Source: Candidatus Methylomirabilota bacterium
Lineage (GTDB): Bacteria; Methylomirabilota; Methylomirabilia; Methylomirabilales; 2-02-FULL-66-22
Reading direction: 5' to 3'
DNA length: 14,521 bases
Assembly (NCBI GenBank): GCA_016208645.1
Contig: JACQXP010000035.1
Span: forward strand, 1-14,521
Shown here: positions 1 to 6,525 of the stretch, one piece after another
Layout of the letters: each line of letters starts with the position of its first letter
Numbering within the stretch: position 1 is the first letter of the stretch
The notes under the pieces: model-generated
Database searches by the model: none
Told to the model about the DNA's origin: nothing
What the model saw: the letters and a program-made list of their open reading frames with translations, nothing else
Translations under genes and position numbers: made by a program

Positions 1-325
1 CAACATGCAGGCTGGGGCCTACAGCCTGGCCCGCTGCATGACCTGCGGATGCTGCCTGGAGGTCTGCCCCCAGATCACCCCCACGTCCACGTTCATCGGC
101 GCCGCCGCCATCTCGCAGGTGCGGCTCTTCAACATGCACCCGACGGGCAAGATGCACGCGCGGGAGCGGCTGGAGGCCCTCATGGGCGAGGGCGGCCTGG
201 CGGACTGCGGCAACGCCCAGAACTGCGTGCACGCCTGCCCCAAGGAGATCCCGCTGACCGAGTCCATCGCCGCCATGGGCCGGGAGACGACCGCCTACGT
301 GCTGAAGCGCCTTTTCGGCGGCTGA
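1..325 (+). CDS. sdhB: Succinate dehydrogenase iron-sulfur subunit, C-terminal part (5' end outside window)
   Basis: This is the electron-transfer subunit of succinate:quinone oxidoreductase (complex II), which passes electrons from the flavoprotein to the membrane quinone site. The reading frame is open from the left edge (codons from position 2) and stops at 323-325. Only about the last 107 residues are present, covering the C-terminal ferredoxin-like domain. Counting from the Met at position 5, C11, C14 and C17 plus C78 fit the [4Fe-4S] ligands, and C21, C68 and C74 fit the [3Fe-4S] ligands. The 3-3-4 and 47-6-4 spacing is that of E. coli SdhB. The segments FIGAAAISQVRLFNMHPTG and CGNAQNCVHACPKEIPLT look more like the Bacillus-type (menaquinone-linked) SdhB than the enteric one, which is my inference. 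sucC follows after 70 nt, so a TCA operon is likely. The 2Fe-2S domain and sdhA lie upstream, outside the window. Confidence 0.95.
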   Translation, partial: NMQAGAYSLARCMTCGCCLEVCPQITPTSTFIGAAAISQVRLFNMHPTGKMHARERLEALMGEGGLADCGNAQNCVHACPKEIPLTESIAAMGRETTAYVLKRLFGG

Positions 326-395
326 TTGTTTCAGGATGCTCGGGCCGACGGGACGGCAGCAGCCGGCCCGTGCCCTCTGTCCCTGCGGAGGCCGG

Positions 396-1550
396 ATGAA
401 AATCCACGAGTACCAGGCGAAGACGATCCTGGCCGAGTTCGGCGTGCCCGTGCCCCGCGGCCGGGTCGCCACCACCGCGTCCGCGGCCGGAGGGATCGCC
501 CAGGAGCTGGGCGGGACCGTGGTGGTCAAGGCCCAGATCCACGCCGGCGGTCGCGGGAAGGGGGGCGGCGTCAAGCTGGCGAGATCTGCGCAAGAGGCGG
601 AGCAGGCCGCGTCCCAGATCCTGGGGATGATGCTGAAGACCCACCAGACCGGGCCCGAGGGCCAGCTGGTCAAGCGCGTCCTGGTGGAGGAAGGGATGGC
701 CATCCGCCAGGAGCTGTACCTGGGGATCGTGATCGACCGCAAGGCCGGGCTGCCGGTGATCATGGCCAGCAGCGCGGGCGGGATGGAGATCGAGGAAGTC
801 GCCCGGACCCGCCCCGAGGCCATCGTGAAGGCCCACGTGGATCCGGCCACGGGGGTCCGGGGCTACCACACGCGGAAGCTGGGATACGGGCTGGGGCTCA
901 AGGGGGATCTCCTGAAAGCGGCCGGCGAGTTCGTGACCAAGCTGTACCGGGCCTTCGAGGCCAAGGACTGCTCCCTGGCCGAGATCAACCCCCTGGTCAT
1001 CACGGGGGACGGTCGCCTGCTGGCCCTGGATGCGAAGATGAGCTTCGACGACAACGCGCTCGCCCGGCACCCCGACATCCAGGCCCTGCGCGATCTGGAC
1101 GAGGAATCACCCCTGGAGGTCGAGGCCTCGCAATACAACCTGAACTACATCAAGCTGGACGGCACCGTCGGCTGCATGGTCAACGGGGCCGGCCTGGCCA
1201 TGGCGACCATGGACATCATCAAGCTGGCCGGGGGCGAGCCGGCCAATTTCCTGGACGTGGGGGGCGGCGCCAGCGCCGAGCAGATCGAGAACGCCTTCCG
1301 CATCCTGATCTCCGACACAAACGTCCGGGCCGTCTTCATCAACATCTTCGGGGGCATCCTGCGCTGCGACCGCCTGGCGGAGGGGGTCATCAAGGCGGTC
1401 CGGGCCCTGGGCGTCAGGCTGCCCATCGTGATCCGGATGGAGGGGACCAACGTCGAATTGGGCCAGCGGATGCTCCGCGAGTCCGGGCTCAATTTCATCA
1501 CGGCGCAGGGGATGAAGGACGGCGCGGAACAGGCCGTGCGGGCGGCCTGA
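396..1550 (+). CDS. sucC: Succinyl-CoA synthetase (ADP/GDP-forming) beta subunit
   Basis: The beta subunit of succinyl-CoA synthetase carries the nucleotide-binding ATP-grasp fold and the succinate site. With SucD it interconverts succinyl-CoA and succinate with substrate-level phosphorylation. At 384 residues it matches the family (E. coli 388). The start ATG at 396 has GGAGG at 387-391, and the product begins MKIHEYQAK, the classic N-terminus. HAGGRGKGGG from residue 49 lies in the ATP-grasp region, and EINPLV near 196 belongs to the metal/nucleotide site. GCMVNGAGLAMATMD from 259 and NIFGGILRCD at 316-325 are signatures of the C-terminal ligase domain. An upstream in-frame ATG at 336 would add 20 residues without family support. 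The stop TGA is at 1548-1550, and a large heptamer-based inverted repeat starts 4 nt later, separating this gene from sucD. Confidence 0.97.
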   Translation: MKIHEYQAKTILAEFGVPVPRGRVATTASAAGGIAQELGGTVVVKAQIHAGGRGKGGGVKLARSAQEAEQAASQILGMMLKTHQTGPEGQLVKRVLVEEGMAIRQELYLGIVIDRKAGLPVIMASSAGGMEIEEVARTRPEAIVKAHVDPATGVRGYHTRKLGYGLGLKGDLLKAAGEFVTKLYRAFEAKDCSLAEINPLVITGDGRLLALDAKMSFDDNALARHPDIQALRDLDEESPLEVEASQYNLNYIKLDGTVGCMVNGAGLAMATMDIIKLAGGEPANFLDVGGGASAEQIENAFRILISDTNVRAVFINIFGGILRCDRLAEGVIKAVRALGVRLPIVIRMEGTNVELGQRMLRESGLNFITAQGMKDGAEQAVRAA

Positions 1551-1553
1551 ACT

Positions 1554-1655
1554 GGAAACTGGAAAACGGAAACTGGAAACTGGAAATCGGAAATTGGGCC
1601 ACGGTACCTAGCCAATTTCTAGTTTCCAATTTCCAGTTTCCAATTTCCAGTTTCC
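1554..1655. repeat. Heptamer-repeat inverted repeat between sucC and sucD (locus 1)
   Basis: Left arm 1554-1597 is built of 7-nt units: GGAAACT, GGAAAAC, GGAAACT, GGAAACT, GGAAATC, GGAAATT, then GG. Right arm 1612-1655 reads as the complement (CCAATTT, CTAGTTT, CCAATTT, CCAGTTT, CCAATTT, CCAGTTT, CC). The arms are each 44 nt and pair at 38 of 44 positions around a 14-nt loop containing GGTACC. The element is far more A/T-rich than its surroundings. It starts 4 nt after the sucC stop and ends 22 nt before the sucD start. There is no T-tract, so it is not a standard intrinsic terminator, although an RNA hairpin this long should strongly affect the mRNA. Confidence 0.93.
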
Positions 1656-1676
1656 GCCTCCCGGAGCGGAGAGCGC

Positions 1677-2606
1677 ATGAGCATCCTGGTGGACAAGCGA
1701 ACGCGGGCGGGCGTCACGCCGGGGAAGGGCGGGATCCTCCACGAGGGGATCCCGGTCTTCGACACGGTGGCGGACGCGGTGGCCAAGGAGGGGGCCAACA
1801 CGGCGCTGGTCTTCGTGCCGCCCGCCTTCGCCGCCGATGCCGTCCTGGAGGCGGCCGATGCCGGCGTCCGCCTGATCGTCTGCATCACCGAGGGCATTCC
1901 CACCCTGGACATGGTGCGGGTCGCCCGCGTCCTGCAAGGAAAGGACACGCGCCTCATCGGGCCCAACTGCCCCGGGATCATCTCGCCGGGCAAGGCCAAG
2001 GTCGGCATCATGCCCGGGCACATCCATTCGCCCGGGCGCATCGGCGTCGTGTCGCGGAGCGGGACCCTGACCTACGAGGCGGTGGGCCAGCTCACCGCGC
2101 GGGGCATCGGCCAGTCCACCTGCGTGGGGATCGGCGGCGATCCCATCGTCGGGACCAGCTTCGTGGACGCCCTGCGCCTGTTCCAGGCGGATCCCGAGAC
2201 CGACGCCATCCTGATGATCGGCGAGATCGGGGGCACGGCCGAAGAGGACGCGGCCGCCTTCGTGAAGGCCCACGTCAGCAAGCCGGTGATCGGCTTCATC
2301 TGCGGGCAGACCGCGCCCCCGGGACGGCGGATGGGCCACGCGGGCGCCATCATCTCCGGGGGGACCGGCACGGCGGCCGAGAAGATGGCGGCCATGCGGA
2401 AGGCCGGCATCACGGTGGTGAAGAGTCCGGCGGAAATGGGCCAGGCCGTGGCCCGCGTCCTGCCTTCGCCGCCAGCCCGGCCTGGCGTCACCCGCGGGAA
2501 GGTGTCCGCCGGGGCAGGGGAGAGCCCAAGACGGGCGACGCCCCCGACCAGCCATGGTGGGGCCCGCCGGCAGGGCCGATCCACCGCGAAGTCGAGGCCC
2601 AGATAG
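1677..2606 (+). CDS. sucD: Succinyl-CoA synthetase alpha subunit with internal N-terminal deletion and C-terminal extension
   Basis: The alpha subunit binds CoA and carries the phosphohistidine. The product starts MSILVDKRTR like other SucD proteins but then jumps straight to AGVTPGKGG. Against E. coli SucD from memory, 26 residues (11-36) are absent. These include the glycine-rich loop that binds CoA and the first helix of the Rossmann-like domain. The frame is kept; the junction is at about 1706/1707 in a GCGGGCGGGCG run. The rest is well conserved: GPNCPG from 95, SRSGTLTYE from 126, and RMGHAGAII with the phosphohistidine at H221, which becomes 247 once 26 is added. The usual C-terminus falls near L262. 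A Pro/Arg/Gly/Ser-rich tail of 47 residues follows to the stop, unlike the family. The identity is certain, but activity is doubtful unless the deletion is an assembly error. ndk follows after 135 nt. Confidence 0.93.
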   Translation: MSILVDKRTRAGVTPGKGGILHEGIPVFDTVADAVAKEGANTALVFVPPAFAADAVLEAADAGVRLIVCITEGIPTLDMVRVARVLQGKDTRLIGPNCPGIISPGKAKVGIMPGHIHSPGRIGVVSRSGTLTYEAVGQLTARGIGQSTCVGIGGDPIVGTSFVDALRLFQADPETDAILMIGEIGGTAEEDAAAFVKAHVSKPVIGFICGQTAPPGRRMGHAGAIISGGTGTAAEKMAAMRKAGITVVKSPAEMGQAVARVLPSPPARPGVTRGKVSAGAGESPRRATPPTSHGGARRQGRSTAKSRPR

Positions 2607-2664
2607 CGGATTCGATCCTCGGCGGCACGGGGCCGGGTCCCGTGTCCAGTGCTGTCCACCGGCA

Positions 2665-2696
2665 GGAGATCACCTGGTGGCGATCGGGTGATCTCC
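2665..2696 (+). terminator. Perfect 10-bp hairpin between sucD and ndk, possible weak terminator
   Basis: GGAGATCACC (2665-2674) pairs perfectly with GGTGATCTCC (2687-2696) around a 12-nt loop and is followed by only three T residues. It lies 58 nt after the sucD stop and about 30 nt before the ndk ribosome binding site. The short T-run makes it a weak intrinsic terminator at best. It could instead be an attenuating or mRNA-protecting hairpin that separates ndk expression from the TCA genes. Confidence 0.5.
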
Positions 2697-2741
2697 TTTG
2701 CGTCTCAGGCGCCGCCACGCGGGGGCCGGGAGGAGCGAGAG

Positions 2742-3176
2742 ATGGAGCGGACGCTGGTGATGGTGAAGCCGGATGCGGTCCGCCGGAAGCAGGTGGGCGA
2801 GGTGATTCGCCGTTTCGAGACGGCCGGGCTCACGATCCGGGCCCTCAAGATGGTCTGCCTGGACCGACGGGACGCCGAGGGGTTCTACCAGGTGCACCGG
2901 GAACGGCCGTTCTTCGCCAGCTTCACGCAATTCATGTCTTCGGGGCCCACGGTGGCCATGGTCCTGGAGGGACCGGAGGCGATCAGCCGCGTGCGCCAGT
3001 TGATGGGTGCGACGGATCCGGCGAGGGCCGAGCCGGGCACCATCCGCCGGGACCTGGCGACCAGCATCGAGCAGAACGTGGTCCACGGCTCCGATTCGCC
3101 GGAGTCGGCGACCTACGAGATTCCCTATTTCTTCAGTGCCCTGGAGCTGTGCCCGTATGAACGCGAACCCAATTGA
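2742..3176 (+). CDS. ndk: Nucleoside diphosphate kinase
   Basis: Ndk transfers the gamma phosphate between nucleoside tri- and diphosphates through a phosphohistidine, keeping NTP and dNTP pools balanced in the cytoplasm. The start ATG at 2742 has a strong purine-rich site (GGGAGGA, 2728-2734), and the product begins MERTLVMVKPDAV as family members do. A longer in-frame start at 2649 would add 31 unrelated residues and overlap the hairpin. The length is 144 residues (usual about 140). The nucleotide-site K9-P10-D11 and the active-site motif NVVHGSDSPESA with H115 are present. It follows sucCD; Ndk next to succinyl-CoA synthetase fits interconversion of the ATP or GTP made there, which is inference from context. 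The last codon and stop (TGA 3174-3176) lie inside the left arm of the next inverted repeat. Confidence 0.97.
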   Translation: MERTLVMVKPDAVRRKQVGEVIRRFETAGLTIRALKMVCLDRRDAEGFYQVHRERPFFASFTQFMSSGPTVAMVLEGPEAISRVRQLMGATDPARAEPGTIRRDLATSIEQNVVHGSDSPESATYEIPYFFSALELCPYEREPN

Positions 3177-3265
3177 AAATGACAAACCGACAACTGACAA
3201 TGGACATCAGAGGACACCAGTTGGCCGGTTTTCCATTGTCCGTTGTCAGTTTGAAATTGAATTGG
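3169..3265. repeat. Heptamer-repeat inverted repeat overlapping the ndk stop codon (locus 2)
   Basis: Imperfect inverted repeat with arms 3169-3203 and 3233-3265. The outermost bases pair as CCAATT/AATTGG and the inner part as GACAATGG/CCATTGTC. Seven-nt units can be followed across it: GACAACT, GACAATG, GACATCA on the left, and TCCATTG, TCCGTTG, TCAGTTT, GAAATTG on the right. The ndk stop codon TGA (3174-3176) is part of the left arm. Bases 3218-3240 (23 nt) recur exactly, in opposite orientation, at 6452-6474 after fabH. GTTTGAAATT is also shared in the same orientation (3249-3258 and 6504-6513). Confidence 0.9.
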
Positions 3266-3380
3266 GCCAGGGATGCGGTCCCGGGGCCCGGCCCGAACCC
3301 GCGAGGTGTCCCGTGGCTGCAACTGCCTGTCCGACTTGGCGTTTCCGTCCCGCCGGGCAGCGCCGGAGGGGGCTTTTCCC

Positions 3381-3409
3381 TTGACACCTCTGGGGGCCCT
3401 CAGTATACT
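3381..3409 (+). promoter_or_regulatory. Near-consensus sigma-70 promoter for the yceD-rpmF-plsX-fab unit
   Basis: TTGACA (3381-3386) and TATACT (3404-3409) are separated by exactly 17 nt. That is a perfect -35 box and a -10 box one base from consensus, in a region otherwise rich in G and C. Transcription would begin near 3416, giving a leader of roughly 36 nt before the yceD ATG at 3452. The bases between locus 2 (ends 3265) and this promoter hold no gene or other clear feature. This is the only convincing promoter I found in the window. Confidence 0.85.
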
Positions 3410-3451
3410 ACGCCCGCTTTTGACAAGATTTCCCGGACAGCTCGCCCGGAC

Positions 3452-3964
3452 ATGCTGATAGACGTCTCGCAGATTCCGCCCGACGGGCTGGACATCGTCT
3501 TGCCGGAAGAGGTGCTGGACCTCGGCGCGCCGGCGGACACCTGGGACGGGCCGGCCACCGTGCGGGCGGACCTGCATGTGGGGCGCTCCGGGCGCGTGTT
3601 GCTGATCAGCGGGTGCTTCAGCGGCGGCGTCGCGCTGGTCTGTAGTCGATGCCTGGAGCCGTTTCATTTTCAGGCCGAGGACCGGTTCCACCTGTACTGC
3701 GAGGCCGCCGCGCAGGCCCCGCCAGAGGAGGAGCACGAGCTCGCCGATGACGAGTTGGATGTGACCTACCTGGAGCAGGGGCGGATCAACACCGATGACC
3801 TCTTGCGCGAAAACATCCTGCTCAGCCTGCCCGTTCAACCCCTCTGCCACGAGGACTGTCGAGGGCTCTGCCCGCGCTGCGGCGCGAACCTGAACCAGGG
3901 CGCCTGCAACTGCGCAGAGGCCCGCGTGGACCCGCGGCTGCAGGCCTTGCGGAAGTTGCTGTAG
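3452..3964 (+). CDS. yceD: YceD/DUF177 family protein (large ribosomal RNA accumulation protein)
   Basis: DUF177 proteins are encoded next to rpmF in many bacteria and are linked to accumulation of 23S rRNA and ribosome assembly; the mechanism is unclear. The product has 170 residues, within the family range. A cysteine pair sits in CSRCLEPF (C64, C67), the family hallmark. A C-terminal Cys-rich segment LCHEDCRGLCPRCGANLNQG follows, with C132, C136, C140 and C143, then C152 and C154, likely binding zinc. An acidic stretch PEEEHELADDELD lies between. ATG 3452 is chosen because it begins the family-like MLIDVSQIP and falls just downstream of the promoter. The frame is open further upstream, but that part overlaps the promoter and locus 2. 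No strong Shine-Dalgarno site is visible. rpmF follows after 74 nt. Confidence 0.92.
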   Translation: MLIDVSQIPPDGLDIVLPEEVLDLGAPADTWDGPATVRADLHVGRSGRVLLISGCFSGGVALVCSRCLEPFHFQAEDRFHLYCEAAAQAPPEEEHELADDELDVTYLEQGRINTDDLLRENILLSLPVQPLCHEDCRGLCPRCGANLNQGACNCAEARVDPRLQALRKLL

Positions 3965-3982
3965 TCCCGCCGAAGGCGGGAC
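3964..3982 (+). repeat. Short perfect hairpin immediately after the yceD stop
   Basis: GTCCCGCC (3964-3971) and GGCGGGAC (3975-3982) form an 8-bp stem with a GAA loop. It begins on the last base of the yceD TAG stop. No T-run follows, so termination is unlikely; mRNA 3'-end protection or a REP-like palindrome is more plausible. Unlike loci 1-5 it shows no 7-nt periodicity. Confidence 0.6.
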
Positions 3983-4038
3983 CCAATCCGCTGACGCCAC
4001 CTGATCCCTGGACGCTGCTTCGAGAGAGAGGATGACCG

Positions 4039-4221
4039 ATGGCGCTCCCCAAGCGACGGCACAGTAATGCCCGAACGCGCAAGCGGCGGGCGCACGACGG
4101 CTTGCAGGCGGCCGGCCTGGCCCGCTGCCCGCACTGCCAGACCATGACCCTCCCGCATCGCGCCTGCCGGAGTTGCGGGTACTACCGCGGCCGCGAGGTG
4201 GTGAAGCGGGCGAAGGAGTAG
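4039..4221 (+). CDS. rpmF: 50S ribosomal protein bL32
   Basis: Small basic protein of the large ribosomal subunit, 60 residues as usual. It begins MALPKRRHSNARTRKRRAHD, the typical L32 N-terminus. It has a CxxC...CxxC zinc ribbon at C30, C33, C43 and C46, so this is the zinc-binding form and not the Cys-less paralogue used under zinc limitation. The ATG at 4039 follows a purine-rich GAGAGAGAGG tract (4023-4032). The yceD-rpmF-plsX-fab order is widely conserved and couples ribosome and lipid synthesis in one transcript. plsX starts 116 nt downstream. That spacer is very GC-rich and can pair CCCGCCCC (4242-4249) with GGGGCGGG (4290-4297), but otherwise shows nothing clear. Confidence 0.97.
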   Translation: MALPKRRHSNARTRKRRAHDGLQAAGLARCPHCQTMTLPHRACRSCGYYRGREVVKRAKE

Positions 4222-4337
4222 GGCCGACTTCCGTCGGGGTCCCCGCCCCCGTCGAGGGCCGGCCCGGCCATGGGCACCCGACCCCCGGCGGGGCGGGAAC
4301 GGTTCCACGGCCCGACGCGGCCTGGGAGCCGATCAGC

Positions 4338-5348
4338 ATGCAACGGACCGATGCCGTCCGGGTCGCCCTGGATGCCATGGGGGGCGACCAAGGACCAGAG
4401 GTGAACGTCGAGGGCGCCGTGACGGCCGCCCGGGAGTTCGGCGCGACCGTCACCCTCGTTGGGGTGGAGGACGAGCTGCAGCGCCGCCTCCGCCAGCACG
4501 ACACCCGCGGGCTGCGCCTGACCGTCCGGCACGCGCCGGAGGTGGTGGAGATGGGGGAGAGCCCCATGGCCGCCCTGCGGCGCAAGAAGCACTCTTCGAT
4601 CCGGGTCGGGCTGGAGCTGGTCAAGGGCGGCGAGGCCGATGCCTTCGTGAGTGCGGGCAACACGGGCGCGGTGATGGCCACCGCCCTGGTGGTGCTGGGG
4701 CCCCTGCCGGGCGTCGAGCGGCCCGCCATCGCCGTGGTGGTGCCGACCCTCACGGGACGCGCGGTGCTGCTGGACGTCGGCGCCAACGTGGACTGCAAGG
4801 CGCGGCACCTGGTCCAGTTCGCCATCATGGGCAACGTCTACGCCCGGGACTTCCTGGGCCTGCCCCGGCCGCGGGTCGGCCTCCTCAGCATCGGGGAGGA
4901 AGAGTCCAAGGGCAACGAGCTGACGCGGGAGGCCTTCAAGGAGCTGGAGGACGAAGCCTCCCTGAACTTCATCGGGAACGTCGAGGGGCGCGACGTGTTC
5001 AACGGCACCTCCGACGTGATCGTGTGCGACGGGTTCGCCGGCAACGTGGCCCTGAAGATCTCGGAGAGCGTCCTGGAGACCATGTTCCACCTGCTCCGGG
5101 AAGAGATCGGGAAGGACCTGCGGGGCCGGGCGGGCTCCCTCTTGCTGCTCCCCGCCTTCCGGCGGTTCAAGCGGCGGGTGGACCCGTCGGAGTACGGCGG
5201 CGCGCCGCTCCTGGGCGTGAACGGGGTGTGCGTCATCAGCCACGGCCGCTCGACCGGGAAGGCCATCAAGAATGCCATCCGCGCGGCCGGGGAGTGCGTG
5301 GCGAACAAGGTCATCTCCCACATTCGCGAGGGGATCGCCCTGGGCTAG
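4338..5348 (+). CDS. plsX: Phosphate acyltransferase PlsX
   Basis: PlsX converts acyl-ACP and phosphate to acyl-phosphate, the donor for PlsY in the first step of phospholipid synthesis. It is a cytoplasmic protein that associates with the membrane. The length is 336 residues (family about 330-356). Visible family segments in order are VALDAMGGDQGPE near the N-terminus, EMGESPMAALRRKKHSS, SAGNTGAVMA, LLDVGANVDCK, GNVALKISE and YGGAPLLGVNG. ATG 4338 is preferred because it is just upstream of the conserved VALDAMGGD and has GGGAG (4324-4328) 9 nt before it. The open frame extends further 5' but overlaps rpmF and lacks similarity. It sits in the conserved fatty-acid cluster, with fabH 62 nt downstream. 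Confidence 0.96.
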   Translation: MQRTDAVRVALDAMGGDQGPEVNVEGAVTAAREFGATVTLVGVEDELQRRLRQHDTRGLRLTVRHAPEVVEMGESPMAALRRKKHSSIRVGLELVKGGEADAFVSAGNTGAVMATALVVLGPLPGVERPAIAVVVPTLTGRAVLLDVGANVDCKARHLVQFAIMGNVYARDFLGLPRPRVGLLSIGEEESKGNELTREAFKELEDEASLNFIGNVEGRDVFNGTSDVIVCDGFAGNVALKISESVLETMFHLLREEIGKDLRGRAGSLLLLPAFRRFKRRVDPSEYGGAPLLGVNGVCVISHGRSTGKAIKNAIRAAGECVANKVISHIREGIALG

Positions 5349-5359
5349 CGGGGGGCGTC

Positions 5360-5387
5360 GAGCAGTGCCCATCCCGCGGGCCTGCTC
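5360..5387 (+). repeat. Hairpin in the plsX-fabH spacer, just upstream of the fabH ribosome binding site
   Basis: GAGCAG (5360-5365) pairs with CTGCTC (5382-5387), and GCCC (5367-5370) with GGGC (5378-5381). This gives a 10-bp stem with one bulged T and a 7-nt loop. It ends 3 nt before the purine-rich tract at 5391-5398. Position suggests an effect on fabH translation or mRNA processing; no T-run follows. Confidence 0.5.
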
Positions 5388-5410
5388 ATTGGGGGAGGAT
5401 AGATCGTCCC

Positions 5411-6394
5411 ATGCCGAGTGCCAGGATCATCGGGACCGGATCGTACGCGCCGGCCAAGGTGCTCACGAACGCCGAGCTGGAGAAGCTGGTGAACACCAGC
5501 GACGAGTGGATCCGCACGCGGACCGGCATCTCCGAGCGGCGGATGACCACGGAGGCGGAGGCCACCTCGGACCTGGCCTACCAGGCGGCCCTGCGGGCCC
5601 TGGCCGCGGCCGGCCTGGACCCCGCCGACCTGGACATGATCCTGGTGGCCACCGTGACGCCCGACATGTTCTTTCCCTCCACGGCCTGCGTCCTCCAGGA
5701 TCGCCTGGGCGCCAGGCGGGCCGGGGCCATGGACATCTCTGCGGCGTGCTCCGGATTCGTGTACGGGTTGGCGGTGGCCGACGGGCTGCTGCGCCTCGGC
5801 ACCCTGCGGAATATCCTCCTGGTGGGGGCAGAGACCCTGACCAAGATCGTGAACTGGCGGGATCGGAATACCTGTGTCCTCTTCGGCGACGGGGCGGGGG
5901 CGGTGGTGCTGCGGGCCTGCGAGGGGGAGCGGGGCATCCTCTCCACCCACCTCTTCGCCGACGGGGCCAAGGGATCGCAGCTCATGATCCCGGGGGGCGG
6001 CTCTCGCCACCCGATCACCCAGCGCCTGGTGGACGAAGGGCTGGCTGCCATCCAGATGAGCAACGGGAACGAGGTCTTCAAGGTCGCGGTGCGCGCCATG
6101 GAGGATGCGGCCCTCACCGCCCTCAAGCACAATCACCTGGATGTCGGTGACGTGGACCTCCTGGTCCCGCACCAGGCCAATCTGCGGATCATCAACGCCG
6201 TGGGGCAGCGGCTGGGCTTTGCCGAGGACAGGGTGTGCGTGAACATCCAGAAGTACGGCAACACCTCGGCGGCGTCCATCCCGCTGGCCCTGGACGAGGC
6301 GGTGCAGGCGGGGCGGGTTCACGAGGGGGATCTGCTGCTGTTGGTCGCCTTCGGCGGCGGCCTGACCTGGGCGTCGGCCGTGATCCGCTGGTGA
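5411..6394 (+). CDS. fabH: Beta-ketoacyl-ACP synthase III
   Basis: FabH starts fatty-acid synthesis by condensing an acyl-CoA primer with malonyl-ACP. The length is 327 residues (usual 317-335). The catalytic triad is visible: C113 in ISAACSGFVYGL, H254 in VPHQANLRI and N284 in KYGNTSAAS. The 30-residue His-to-Asn distance is as in E. coli (244/274). The N-terminus SARIIGTGSYAPAKVLTN and the segment NTSDEWIRTRTGISERR are standard. ATG 5411 is the only start giving that N-terminus. Its purine-rich tract GGGGGAGG (5391-5398) lies 12 nt away, longer than the usual 5-9. The stop at 6392-6394 is followed within 10 nt by inverted-repeat locus 3, which fills the whole gap to fabD. Confidence 0.97.
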   Translation: MPSARIIGTGSYAPAKVLTNAELEKLVNTSDEWIRTRTGISERRMTTEAEATSDLAYQAALRALAAAGLDPADLDMILVATVTPDMFFPSTACVLQDRLGARRAGAMDISAACSGFVYGLAVADGLLRLGTLRNILLVGAETLTKIVNWRDRNTCVLFGDGAGAVVLRACEGERGILSTHLFADGAKGSQLMIPGGGSRHPITQRLVDEGLAAIQMSNGNEVFKVAVRAMEDAALTALKHNHLDVGDVDLLVPHQANLRIINAVGQRLGFAEDRVCVNIQKYGNTSAASIPLALDEAVQAGRVHEGDLLLLVAFGGGLTWASAVIRW

Positions 6395-6403
6395 GGCGCT
6401 TCG

Positions 6404-6523
6404 CTCAATGAAAAACGGACAACGGACACTTTCAATGGAAAACCGACAACCGACAATGGAAAACCGGCCAACTGTCGTTCCGGTTGTCGGCTTTTCATTG
6501 TCGGTTTGAAATTTTAGATTGAG
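6404..6523. repeat. Heptamer-repeat inverted repeat filling the fabH-fabD spacer (locus 3)
   Basis: The ends pair as GCTCAAT...ATTGAGC. The central arms 6433-6452 and 6481-6500 are complementary at 18 of 20 positions. A 7-nt period runs through nearly the whole element: CGGACAA, CGGACAC, TTTCAAT, GGAAAAC, CGACAAC, CGACAAT, GGAAAAC, CGGCCAA on the left, and TCCGGTT, GTCGGCT, TTTCATT, GTCGGTT, TGAAATT, TTAGATT on the right. Bases 6452-6474 match 3218-3240 of locus 2 exactly in inverse orientation. CTCAATGAAAAA (6404-6415, with one boundary base uncertain) recurs at the ribD-ribE junction. The element ends 2-3 nt before the fabD ATG, so it must also contain or displace that gene's ribosome binding site; no good Shine-Dalgarno is visible. 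Confidence 0.92.
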
Positions 6524-6525
6524 CC

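Noticed and set aside
1554..1655. Classic intrinsic terminator after sucC
   Set aside because: The stem is long but A/T-rich and imperfect, has no T-run after it, and the next gene of the same enzyme follows at once.
326..3160. Very long open frame (944 codons) across sucC, sucD and ndk in another + strand frame
   Set aside because: High G+C removes stop codons from shadow frames. Its translation is low-complexity Arg/Gly/Pro with no domain, while the other frame gives perfect sucC, sucD and ndk.
3169..3265. Insertion sequence or MITE with defined target duplication
   Set aside because: No flanking direct repeats could be identified and no transposase is present; relatedness of copies is reported as a finding without claiming transposition.
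3420..3448. Second promoter from the TTGACA at 3420-3425
   Set aside because: No acceptable -10 hexamer is found 16-18 nt downstream, and it would lie over the yceD start.
3125..4834. Minus-strand open frame (569 codons) opposite yceD, rpmF and plsX
   Set aside because: It crosses a strong promoter, an inverted repeat and three well-supported genes, and its translation is low-complexity.
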